64,000 nucleotides of DNA from positions 3,596,001 through 3,660,000 of the forward strand of contig JACCLO010000004.1 in the NCBI GenBank assembly GCA_029448655.1, read 5' to 3'. Within the stretch, counting starts at the first letter, position 1, and each line of letters begins with the position of its first letter. Under the pieces are notes generated by a model. That model was not told the DNA's origin, made no database searches, and worked only from the letters and a program-made list of their open reading frames with translations. The position numbers and the translations under genes are program-made. Shown in pieces: positions 46,341 through 56,715 of the stretch. This stretch comes from Wolfiporia cocos. Lineage: Eukaryota > Basidiomycota > Agaricomycetes > Polyporales > Phaeolaceae.

Positions 46341-48705
46341 ATGTGTGGTATTGTCATTGCTCACGGACTTGAGAACCCAGCCTCAGATAGACCGCGCATT
46401 ATCGCGTGCGCGAAGAGGATTCGCCACAGAGGACCGGATTGGTCGGGCTGCTACTCTGGAAGGCAGACAATCCTCGCACACGAGCGACTGGCAATTGTGG
46501 GCGTTGGTGCGTACAAATCCTGTACTGTGGACTCGACGCATCGCTCATGCGGTCGCAGACACCGGTGCGCAACCCCTCGTGAGCACCGACGGACAGATTG
46601 TACTTGCCGTGAACGGAGAGATCTACAACCACATCAAGCTCCGTGCGAGTCTGAAAGAGCGCTACAGCTTCAAGACGCACTCTGACTGCGAGGTTATTAT
46701 TCCCTTGGTGAGTACGCTCCTTGTCAGTGTGTCGCATTCGCTCACGACAAAACCACGGCCAGTACAAGGAGCATGACAAGGACCTCTGCAACCTCCTCGA
46801 CGGCATGTTCTCCTTCGTCCTCCTCGACGAATCGGTGACGCCGCCGCGCATCATCGCCGCGCGCGACCCCATCGGCATCACGACCCTCTACCAGGGCTGG
46901 TCCTCCAAACACCCCGGCGCGACCTACTTCGCGTCCGAGCTCAAGGCACTCATCGCCGAGTGCGACAAAATCATCTCTTTCCCTCCGGGACACATCTACG
47001 ACAGCCGCGACCAGTCCACGACGCGCTACTACAACCCCTCATGGTGGGACGGCGACCGCGACGGCCCGAGCGCGCCCATCCCGACGGCGCGCGCCGACCT
47101 GACGCTGCTTCGCGAGACGCTTGAGGAGGCCGTGCGCAAGCGGCTCATGTCCGAAGTGCCGTACGGCGTGCTGCTCAGCGGCGGGCTCGACAGCAGCCTG
47201 ATCGCGGCCATCGCAGCGCGCGAGACGGAGAAGGTCGCGCAGGCACAGGCAGAGACGCGGCGGAGGCTGCTTGCGGAGGCACAGAGCGGGCCGCCGTCCC
47301 CCAGCGGGATGGCCGCCTCTGAATACGGTGTGTCCGGTGTGCCCGCGCTTCTGGTCTGGCGTGGGACTGACGTTGACGTGCGTAGCGACCATCGCGTCCT
47401 GGCCGCAGCTGCACTCGTTCTCGATCGGCCTCGAAAACTCTCCCGACCTCCTCGCGGCGCGGAAAGCCGCGCACTACCTCGGCACGGTGCATCACGAATA
47501 TGTGTTCACCGTGCAGGAGGGCCTCGACGCTATCCCGGACGTCATCTATCACCTGGAGACGTTCGACGTGACGACCGTCCGCGCCAGCACGCCGATGTAT
47601 CTCCTCAGCCGGAAGATCAAGGCAATGGGTGTCAAGATGGTTCTGAGCGGCGAAGGCAGCGATGAGATCTTCGGGGGTGGGCTTCTGATTGCCGTTGTAA
47701 TACGCCATGCTGACACAGCATCGACGTCCAGGATACCTGTACTTCCACGCTGCACCCGACTCCGCTGCCTTCCATCAGGAATGCGTAAAACGTGTCAAGA
47801 ACCTGCACACTGCGGACTGTCTGCGGGCCAACAAGTGAGTCCGGGGTGGTTCCAGAACGAATGCGCCGTTCATCTTTCCCAGATCGACCATGGCTTGGGG
47901 CCTCGAAGCCCGCGTGCCCTTCCTCGACAAGAAATTCCTGGAGGTCGCAATGAACATCGACCCGAAGGAAAAAATGTTCAACAAGGGTGTCAGCCAGGAA
48001 GTCGACGACGACGGCTGCCCTAGAATGGAGAAGGTAACCGCGTCGCACACTACAATCAACGGCGTTCATAACCGCGTGTCTCTCTCTTCTCCTTAGTACA
48101 TCCTGCGGAAAGCGTTCGACTGCTCCCCGGACGGCAAGGTGAGCACACGGCCGCGCGGGCGCCTGCACAGCGGACTCATGGCGCACTAGCCTTATCTGCC
48201 CCGCTCCATCCTCTGGCGGCAGAAGGAGCAGTTCTCCGATGGTGTGGGATACTCGTGGATCGACGGGTACGTCGCGCGCCCCCGCGGCTGCCATGCGCTG
48301 CTGACGTGCCGGCCCGTCCCCTCGTAGCATGAAGGACCACGCCGCGGCCGCGGTGTCCGACGAGGCGTTCGCGAGGCGCGCGGAGCGGTGGCCAGAGAGC
48401 ACGCCGGACACGAAGGAGGCGTACTGGATCCGCGACATCTTCGACGGTGCGCCCTCATTTTGCCGCGCGCGTGCGGCGGCTGAGCTTTTTGTTGTGTCGT
48501 CTGCAGGCCTCTTCCCGTCAGAAACGGCCGCGAAGACCGCTGTGAGGTGCGTCATATTGCCACGTTCACGTAAGTTGTTGCGGTGCTGATCCACCTTCCC
48601 GACCACACGTCTAGATGGATACCACGCGGAGACTGGGGGTGCTCGTCGGATCCCAGCGGAAGAAGCGTGAGCATACACAACGCCGCGTATCAGACGTCTG
48701 CGTAG
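46341..48705 (+). CDS. Asparagine synthetase, glutamine-hydrolysing
   Basis: The enzyme makes asparagine from aspartate, using glutamine and [12 protein letters not shown] at the start provides the catalytic Cys2 of the glutaminase domain. [41 protein letters not shown] and FVLLDE follow. The synthetase domain has the PP-loop [72 protein letters not shown] and [16 protein letters not shown]. The C-terminal exons give YILRKAFD and [18 protein letters not shown], and the end is [20 protein letters not shown] with the stop at 48703-48705. About ten introns. It includes an insertion ([16 protein letters not shown]) after the PP-loop. Complete by all motifs. Confidence 0.95.
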
Positions 48706-49134
48706 AGCAAGTAAATGCACGTTGCTGTATTACTATACATCTAGGCCAAGATATAGGCGGTAATTCACACAGAAGGGTTCTCTTCGTCGCAGCCAGAAAC
48801 GGTCCGGGAAGGGGGATGATTGAAGATGCGCAGTGAACGAGAGACAGAGGGGTACTTGGCGGATCAGAAAATGCGGACAGCACAACGAGGGTGATCGGAT
48901 TATTGCGAAGCGCAGGACCAAATAATGAAGAATACGGTATCATCGACTGCGGGTACTGAATGACAAGGGTACTGGTGATGAAGATGAGATGAAAAGCAAC
49001 ATAGACATAAGGCATCAAACACGTGTGCCGGCCGTAGGGATAGTGGCAGAGTTGGTCGTATATATTATCCGTGGAAACGTAAAGCGTGAAGCGGGCAGGC
49101 ATCAGCAGAACACAGTCCATGGGAGAAGGGGAAT
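48706..49134. other. Convergent intergenic spacer
   Basis: The 3' flanks of asparagine synthetase and of the RhoGEF gene meet here. No gene is seen. Confidence 0.45.
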
Positions 49135-52100
49135 CTACGCATTCGCATTTAGCGCATTGAGGGAAGGGTTCTGTGCGATGATCTGGCGGTACAGCCCGAC
49201 GCCCGAGTCTTCTGACGGCGCGGGCGAGGCAAGTCCTTTCGCGGACACCGAGACGGACACCGGTGTCCGTGCCGCTGCGCTCGTCTGAGACAGGTTCCGT
49301 GTCCGTTTGGGTATAGGCGTCGCAGTCGCGCGTGTGCTGGTGTCCCATGCTGGCCGCTCCCGCGTTACGGTCGCCTTGGCTGAGTGCATCTCCGTGTCCG
49401 CAGCCGCCGGCCGCCGGCCTGCGGATGGCGTCGCCTGCGTGCGGCGGCTGGGGGCGCGCGCGTTGCCGGCAGGCGAGTCTCCGGCGACGAGCCGCGTGCC
49501 GAACTTTGCGTTCGCGGACGACTCGCGTGCGTACTGTGTCGGTGAGCCCGCGGCCCCGCGCCGTGAAGGGTTCGGCGCGAGCTGCTTCGGGTTGATTGGC
49601 TTCTGGATGGTGACCTTGTCGGCGCCCCAGTATGAGAAGCTCATCTTGCTCTTTCGATCTGAGTCGTCGGAGTCGCCTCCGCCGCCCTCGTCGTCGTCTG
49701 GAAGAGGTACAATCCGGGGCTGTACACTGACGTGTGCTTGTTGCCGTGACCGGACGACACTGCATGCGGGTTAGGTCGCATCGGGAGCCGACAGAGACAA
49801 GACTCACTCCTCCATTGAGACGACGCCCGTTTGAGGCTGCACAACATCTCCAATTGCCCATGTCTCAATCTGCGTAGGTCGACGTGAGCATCGTCAATGT
49901 TGCAGAGTGCAGGAGCAGACATACCTTGAGGAATTTATACATATTACGAGGCTTAGTGTGTTGGCTTCGCCGACCAGTAGTAGCATATTTCGCCTTGCCT
50001 TGGAGCTCGGGCAGTGAATTTGTTCTCGAATTAGTTGCAGCAACCAATGGTAGGGACGTCGTCCCTGTTCGCTGACATCGCAATACGACGTCGTTGAATA
50101 CAACCAGCCACTGGTCCTTCTTTCCGCCGACGCCGCCGCTCCCTGGCTGCAGCACGTCGCTGAGGCGTTTGAACGACGTCTTGCCCCTGACATTCTTCCC
50201 GTTTTGCGTGGCGGGCGGCGGCGGGGTCTTCTGCGTCGGATCTGCCAATGGATTCACGCCGAGCACAGGCCGCTCTTCAACCAGTACGCGTGACGGCTTG
50301 GGCACCATGAGCTGCTTGACTTTCTCGAGGCCATCGATGCGGGCAAACACGTCGCGCGTCTTGTCGCGTTCCTCCTTCTGGATCTTCTCGTCTTCGATGG
50401 AGCGCACGATCGCCTGCACCTCGTGCACCATCGCGACAGTGCTCTCGTACTCAAACGTACTCGGGTCCGTGTGATAGAGGAGGTTCTGGAAGAGGAGCGG
50501 ATACTTGAGCAGCCGCTGGAAGGGCTTGGAGAGCGAGATCGCGAGCCCCGTTTCGCCTCGCTCCGCTGCGACGAGCTCGAGTCGCTGCAGCGTCTGGCAG
50601 ATCTTCATCCACTGCTCCGCGTCCTGCTTCTTCGGCTTCTTGCTCGCCGCCGCCGTCGAGTGCGCGTTGTCGACCTGCTCCAGCGCGCGCTCGAGGTGCA
50701 GCACGTACGTCGCGTACCCGTGCAAGATGTGCGACTGCCCAGCGTTCGCGGCGTCACCCGCGTCCGCGTCAGCGCCTGCGCTGCTCGAGGAGGTGCGAGG
50801 ACTCACCTGCGCGACAAAGACGTCCGCGAGCGAGCGCACGAGCGGGTACTGCTCCTCGTACCGCTTGCGCAGGTTCCGGCTGAGCACCTGGTGCCCCTCC
50901 AGGATCCCGCCCTCGATCACCTCCAGGCACTTGCGCAGGTCCTCCGGCAGCTCGCGCGGCGGCACCGCCGTGTTCGGCACCACCTCCAGCGGCGCGGTGT
51001 TGCTCCGCTTGAACTTGCGCAGCACGCTCGTGCCGGACGGCGCGCCCGTGCGCATCGACGGCGCGGACGACTCGCCCGTGTTGTCGCGCTCCCGTTCTCG
51101 ATCGCGCTCGGCAATCAGCGACTGCCGCCCGAGGCTCGTCGTCGACGATGCCATCACGTGCATGCGCGGCGGGGGCGGGAGCGACGTATGCGAGCGCGTC
51201 GGGAAGGGCACGGTGCCGTCGCGGGTGCGGCTGCGCACGCCTGCGCCGTAGGGCGAGCGCGGGTGCGCGTGCTTCGCGGCCTGCGCGGCGGCACTTTTGC
51301 TGGGGTATGCGTTGTACGCGGCGCCGAGGCGGTCGTCGGCCTCGTCCTCCGCGACCTCGTCGAGCGACTCGCCGTCGATCGTTGGGTGCGCGCCCCCTGG
51401 CGAGTCTGCGCGGGCGGGCGTCGGCGAGAGGAAGCGCGCGGCAATCGGGAGGTGCTCGAGCGACTCGCGGGGAGTGTCCGCGCGCGCGTACTCTTCGCAT
51501 TCGAGCGGGGAGGGGGACGTCGTCGGCGAGGGCGCCGAGTACGGGTGGAGGAGCGGATCGATGAACGTATCCTTCATCTTGAGCAGCTCGCCGACATACC
51601 TGCGGAAGAGTTATGGATAGCGCGGATGGGAGGGGAAGCAGACGCACCGTTCTTCGCTCGCCACAATCTCCCAGAGTACCTCCTGGCGCGTGCGCTCGCG
51701 CTGGCCGATGTTGGAGACGAGGTCCTCCTCCGCGCCCTCGCTCCAGGAGGAGACGCCGAGGATGCGGCTCGAGTTGGCCGTGCTCGCCTGGGAGTAGGGC
51801 GTCCCTGACCGCAGCGATGGGTGGATCGAGGCGCCATCGCCGTGTGCCCTGCCGGGAAACGGGGACGTCGCCGCGCGGGGCGGGGGCTGGCGGCTCGGGG
51901 AGCGGGCGGTGGATGCGACGTCAGTGCGGGAGGAGGTCGCGGTCGAGGTGGAGCCGCGGGTGTCCTTGCCGTGGGCGGCCTGGAAGCGCGAGACGGTCGT
52001 CTTGAGCGGAGGCGCGGCCGGCGCTGTGGATGTGGCGTCGGGCTCTGGGAGGGCGCGGTCGGTGGGGGTCACGGGGGGCGAGATGAAGGCGACGGTCTTC

Positions 52101-52558
52101 TTCTGGACGTCGGGGGAGGTGCTGTTGCTCAGCGTGCCGTGCGCGTGCCTGCGGGAGGCGCTGCGGGGCTGCTCGGGCTCGGGGCGCGAGCGGTGGGAGT
52201 CGTCCGAGGAGGGGTGCTTGCTGGGGAGGCTGGACGCATCGTCGGTGGAGTCGTTGGGCGGGGAGGGCGGGAGCGGGGAGAGCTGGGCGACGGGAGTCGG
52301 GGTGCTGGAGTCGTCGGAGTCTGTGCGCCGGTGGGCGGGGTCGGCGGGGAGCGGGCTGAGCGATATCTCGGGGAGGGGCTTGTTGGTCGAGTCGAGGGTG
52401 CTGGGCGTGGTCGTGCGCGGGGGCAGCCAGTCGGGGGACGGGAGCGGGGGCAGCTGGGGCGCGAGCCTGTCCTTCTCGCGGATGGTCTGTGCGTCCTTGT
52501 CCCTGTCCCGCTCCCTGCTGGAGAGGCCTCTGTTGATGCGGTTGAGGAAAGCCTTCAT
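49135..52558 (-). CDS. Rho guanine-nucleotide exchange factor (DH-PH domains)
   Basis: This is a Dbl-family exchange factor that activates a Rho-type GTPase. The start MKAFLNRINRGLSSRERD is followed by about 280 low-complexity Ser/Pro-rich residues. Then the DH domain begins (TRQEVLWEIVASEER, intron, YVGELLKMKDTFIDPLL). It is interrupted by some 150 unfolded residues, then resumes (LPEDLRKCLEVIEGGILEGH, EEQYPLVRSLADVFVAQ). The most conserved helix is LSKPFQRLLKYPLLFQNLL. A PH-like region follows (FKRLSDVLQPGS, KKDQWLVVFNDVVLRCQ). The last exon, Ser/Ala/Arg-rich, ends LYRQIIAQNPSLNALNANA at 49135. The long insertion within the DH domain is unusual. Which GTPase is the target cannot be read from the sequence. 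Confidence 0.85.
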
Positions 52559-53273
52559 GGCTCTTCGCGAGGCGGAGACGGCCCCAGCGTGTTGTTGTAG
52601 CGGATGGAACAAGCTCGCGTCTCCAGGCGTCAGCTGCCGAACGGACCAGTTATCATCACACGCTCCTCGTGTCTGCCTTTTGCCTCCGCCTCTCCGCCAT
52701 CCCCAGCAGCCACTGCGTCGCCCTGGCACTCTCCCCGACGACGGCCTGCACGCGCACGCTGACCTGCCATTCGCACCCTCCCGGCCTCTCGCCGCCCACC
52801 AGCCCGCTCTCGCCACCGACCGCGCCCTCCCTCGCATCATTTGTATTGATGACGCACACGGTTGTGCAGAACCATCCTCGCATATCCAGATCTCAGAACC
52901 AGTCAACGCATGCACGAGGCGCATATGTTCCCGCTCGGACTTTAGGTGTCTGGCGTGGGGCGAATATACCATTTGCATAGCCCCTGTTGCATTTGGTATA
53001 TCCGGACCCGGCGTCCGTCTCGCTCACCCTTAGAGTTGTCGCTTCTCCACTAAGCTATGCCGTCCAACATACGCTCCGGACGTCTACCATCTCCCAGCCT
53101 CTGGCTCTTGCACAGTCCGACCCTGCATGCCGTAACGCACCCGTTGTACAGCCCAAGCAACTGCCACGGATCAATATGCACCGACTGAGTTCCCGAGCAA
53201 TGTCAAAATTGACCCCGAGGATTCCGATGCGTCCTCGACCCCGCATCGGGCGCCTGGCCCGCTAGCAGTAACC
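52559..53273. other. Divergent promoter region
   Basis: This is 715 bp between the RhoGEF and the methyltransferase genes. Open frames have no family signature. No tRNA could be folded here. Confidence 0.4.
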
Positions 53274-54446
53274 ATGCCTCCCTCGTCCAGCCCCGGTCCC
53301 CTCCCAGCGCACGGGACGAAACACCTGCCGCTCTTATCCCACCCCTTCCGCGGCGAGACCTTCCACCTCGCGCAGCGTGCAGACGGCACGACGAACGGCA
53401 CTGCGCTCTGGCTCGGCGCGCAATGTCTCGCCGCGTTCCTCGCCGACACGCTCAAGTTCCAGAAAGGAGGAAATGCAAATGCGAAGCAGGCGAGGAGGAT
53501 GAGGGCTGTCGAGCTGGGAAGCGGGGTCGGGCTGTGTGCGTGCGTGCGTCTCGTCCGCGCGTCCCCTCACCGTGCCCTGACGATGAGAACACCATTTCAC
53601 ACGTATGTCTGATGATGTGGACGGGACAGCCTCGCGTTGAGCACGCTAGGGTGGGACGTCCTCGCGACAGACCTCCCGCCCGTCATCAATGGCGTGCTCG
53701 CGCCCAACGTCGCGCGCAACACGCCACACGGGTATCCGGACGCAGAACGTGGTAGAATCAAAGTGCGCGCGCTCGACTGGACCGTCCCCCCGGAGCAGTG
53801 GACATGGGCGGATCCACATGCTGTCGCTCTGCACGGATCTCGTCCCGACAATGTGTTCTGCGACACCGAACAGGCGCAGAAGAGCGGACGTGTGGAGGTA
53901 GAGAGGGATGCCGACATTCTTGGCCCGCCGTTCGACCTCATCCTCACCGCCGATACGCTCTATGCGCCTGAGGCTGTGCACCCGCTCCTCCGCACTTTGC
54001 ACGCACTTGCGTCTGCTGCTTCGTCCCCATCTTCGCCCACTTCGCCCGCGTCTTCCACTTCTCATGCCACCGCCGCTTCTACCCCCCTCTCTACCCCCAA
54101 CGCCGTCTCTCTGTCCGGTAATTCCGATACCTCCTCCAACTGTCTCACCTCCGCCCCCTCCACGCTTTCCCCACCCCGGCCCCCGCGCATCTACCTCTGC
54201 CTCGAGTGGCGCGACCCACAGCTCGTCGACCGCGCGCTCGCAGACGCGTCGGCGGTGTGGGGATTCACCACAGAGCGTGTCCCACACCGCCGTCTTGCGC
54301 GTGCGCTCGAGCGGGCCGGCGCGCAGTGGGACAAGGCAGACTGGGAGGGCGTGGAGATCTGGAAGCTGGCGTTGGCGGCGGACGGAGCGAGGAGCGCGGT
54401 GCGCGGTGATGCATGTTTCGGCTGTGTCCCCGTTCCCGCTCGCTAG
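53274..54446 (+). CDS. Family-16 (protein-lysine type) SAM-dependent methyltransferase
   Basis: A seven-beta-strand methyltransferase of the Methyltransf_16 group, whose known members mostly methylate lysines of elongation factors and chaperones. It begins MPPSSSPGPLPAHGTKHLPL, has the family LWLGAQCLAAFL motif (the usual W-x-[AG]), then motif I VELGSGVGLCA, split by an intron (about 53540-53630). LALSTLGWDVLATDLPPVIN and the motif FDLILTADTLYAPEAVHPLL follow. Later YLCLEWRDPQLVDRAL appears. A Ser/Pro/Thr-rich insertion of about 60 residues after LLRTLHALASAA is unusual. The substrate is not known. Confidence 0.82.
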
Positions 54447-54466
54447 GTGGCGTCCATCATCCGTTA

Positions 54467-54552
54467 TACTTGAGGTTAATTACCCAGCGGGTTTGCGTAG
54501 ATAAGCGCCAAGTATCACGTGAATATCGACGCGTCGGGTGAGCGCCTCTGAG
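54467..54552 (+). repeat. Left 86-bp terminal inverted repeat
   Basis: Perfect inverted copy at 54993-55078. Confidence 0.95.
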
Positions 54553-54992
54553 CGCCCTATTGACAAACGTTGAACGTTTTGAACGTTTTGAACGGCCCAT
54601 CCCTATGATAATGAAACAACTGCGCCGCAGATTTATCATAGGATTAAAGCATATATCGTAGCACTGTACGTACACTGGGCGAATGCCTTGCTTGTCCACT
54701 TAGTAATTGGCGCGAAGTGCATGCTATACATTCTGACTTATATAGAAGAGTCGTCAAAGCTCAACGAGAAATTGCGCGTGCGACGCCCTAACTATATGCT
54801 GCATCATCTACCAGTTGGGCCTGACCTATGCACGGCTACTTGACAGCTGCATCTAAATATGGAGCAAAGCCGGTCTGTGCACCATAATCAGTCATTAAAA
54901 TTCATCCCGTATCAGCTACAGTACGGCAGAGCTCATAGTACTACGTGGCCCCCTACACGACGAAGTTGTGTCCTCATCTGCCAACTTAGTGA

Positions 54993-55078
54993 CTCAGAGG
55001 CGCTCACCCGACGCGTCGATATTCACGTGATACTTGGCGCTTATCTACGCAAACCCGCTGGGTAATTAACCTCAAGTA
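54993..55078 (-). repeat. Right 86-bp terminal inverted repeat
   Basis: Perfect inverted copy of 54467-54552. Confidence 0.95.
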
Positions 55079-55550
55079 TCCGTCATACAAGACACGTCGC
55101 GATCAAGCGCAGAACGCGAGGTGATGCGGGTGGAGGACGGGCATGGACACCAGCCGAACGGTGTCTGTTGAATGATTATACACAATGGGCATCTAGATAC
55201 ATTACGAGGAGCGCAATGTTCACAAGTGACGCATGATCGTCTTTTGGGTTATTCGTCTGAGTCGTAGCTAAGTAGCCGAGTCAGGAACGTGTGAGCCAAG
55301 TCAAGTACGTGTGGGTCTAAAGATAAAGAGGTGAGACGAGTATATGGATCGTAGTATGCGTTAAATATGCACAGCAAAGCAAGATTACTCGTACTCAGGC
55401 CGATATGCGGTCGGCGGGGTAGATTGGGTGTAGCGTAGGCGGCGGAAGAGCGTAAGAATTATGGACGGGCGCGGTGGCTGCTGTCGGGCTCAAATGCGGC
55501 GGATAATGCGCGAGCTGCTATCCCGTCCGTCGGTGCATAAACGGGCGGAA
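55079..55550. other. Spacer, no gene seen
   Basis: About 470 bp of 3' flank with no exon-like frame. Confidence 0.4.
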
Positions 55551-56619
55551 TCATGACATGTGGCTGTCAACATCGTCATCATCGAGGTCATAAATCTCGC
55601 TAGAATCAATATCGTTAGCGAGGAATGTGAATTCTGAGGAGAGAACTCACGGAGGACTACTGCCATGGTCATCTACATCCATGTCCTCTGCATCCATGTC
55701 CTCTCTCCTAGTCGCGACCAACCCAAGCGTTCGGTCAAAGCCATGGCTTGACTAACAGTGGAGCAATCGGTACATATACTGCTGAGGGATACAGAAGAAC
55801 GCACCAGGTCCCGCCAAGTCTCCTCCTCGTCGTTCTCCGTCTGCAGCTGGTAGATTTGCATGAACCCTTTCAGCCTGCCCAGATATGCGTGTGAACACAC
55901 CCGCCACAATGAGCGCTCATAGCTCCCGCATGCGACGCACGTAAACGAGCGACAACGGATACTTACGTCAATCCACCGTCGTCCGTCACGTCCAGAAACT
56001 CTAAAAGCTCCTCCTTCGTCTCCTCGTCGAACGGCGCACCATTCGTGTCTGCAGCCCATCGGTCAAGCCCCTCCTCGTCGAGGTACGCGTCCGGGGGCGG
56101 GACGAGAAGCGCGCCCACTGCACCTGGCGCGGGACGCGGGACGCAGTACTTCGCGAAGATATGCATGAGGCACGACTCGAGCTACGCCATTGTAAGCACG
56201 TGGCCATCATCGAAGCGACCGCTAGCGCCGAGAGTAAAGCAAGTGCAAGTGTGGAGTACGAAAAGCTCAAAGTAGGCAAAGAAAGGGGCGCGCACCTGAA
56301 CCGAAATCGCGCCGTCGTCGTCGAGAAGCTGCACGCCGGCAGCGACGTTCCTGCGGCCCTGCCGCGAGTCCGGCTCGGGCGTTTCGGGGCGCGGCGACGC
56401 GGTCATCTCGCGCTGGAAGAGCAGGCTCCGGCGGCGCTGCTGTGCGTCTGCGTCCCTGCGCTGGGCGAGGTCCTCCGCCTCGCGCGTGGACATCGTGAGG
56501 CTCGCTAGCTGCTGGGAGAGGCCCGCGGAGGAGGAGGAATCCAGAGCGGTCGACTGGAGGAGCGGCGGGCGTGGGCGGGCGGGTTGTGAGGACGCGGAAT
56601 GGTGGCGGATTGGGCGCAC
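55551..56619 (-). CDS. EF-hand-like conserved fungal protein
   Basis: Starts MRPIRHHSASSQPARPRPP (a later ATG, MSTREAEDL, is possible). A conserved region follows: LSQQLASLTMSTREAEDLAQ, then RRRSLLFQREMTASPRPETPE. After an intron comes ESCLMHIFAKYCVPRP. Next is the EF-hand-like segment LLEFLDVTDDGGLTFKGFMQ, interrupted by an intron after GGLT, and IYQLQTENDEEETWRDL. A last intron (GTGAGT ... CTAG) leads from DHGSSPP to EIYDLDDDDVDSHMS, with the stop at 55551-55553. In the EF loop (DVTDDGGLTFKG) position 12 is Gly instead of the calcium-binding Glu, so calcium binding is doubtful. The acidic end is unfolded. Function unknown. Confidence 0.78.
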
Positions 56620-56715
56620 GTGGTCATGTGACCCGCAATGGGTCGCTCCTCGCTAAGCGCCCTCTTCGCTTAGACTTGACTTCACTGGCTAATAGTGGCT
56701 TCTTTGTCGCACACC

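Larger units (their letters stand above)
54467..55078. mobile_element. Foldback element with 86-bp perfect terminal inverted repeats, 612 bp
   Basis: The first 86 bases (54467-54552, starting TACTTGAGGTTAATTACCCA) return as an exact reverse complement at 54993-55078. The centre of about 440 bp is AT-rich and codes for nothing I can see; it contains a short tandem AACGTTTTG repeat near 54566-54590. The flanks share TCCGT(T/C)A just outside each end, an imperfect candidate for a target duplication. Long inverted repeats with no coding capacity suggest a Mutator-like or other non-autonomous DNA element; the superfamily is inference. It sits 20 bp after the methyltransferase stop codon. Confidence 0.88.

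Noticed and set aside
50423..51808. A 461-residue open frame on the plus strand opposite the RhoGEF
   Set aside because: Composed mainly of Arg, Val, Leu and Ala as expected of the reverse of GC-rich codons; the DH motifs lie on the minus strand.
51909..53033. A 374-residue open frame opposite the RhoGEF N-terminus
   Set aside because: Antisense shadow of a Ser/Pro-rich coding stretch; no signature.
53000..53060. A possible tRNA on the minus strand (GGCATAGCTTAGTGG...)
   Set aside because: It resembles the start of a tRNA, but no proper T-arm or acceptor pairing follows.
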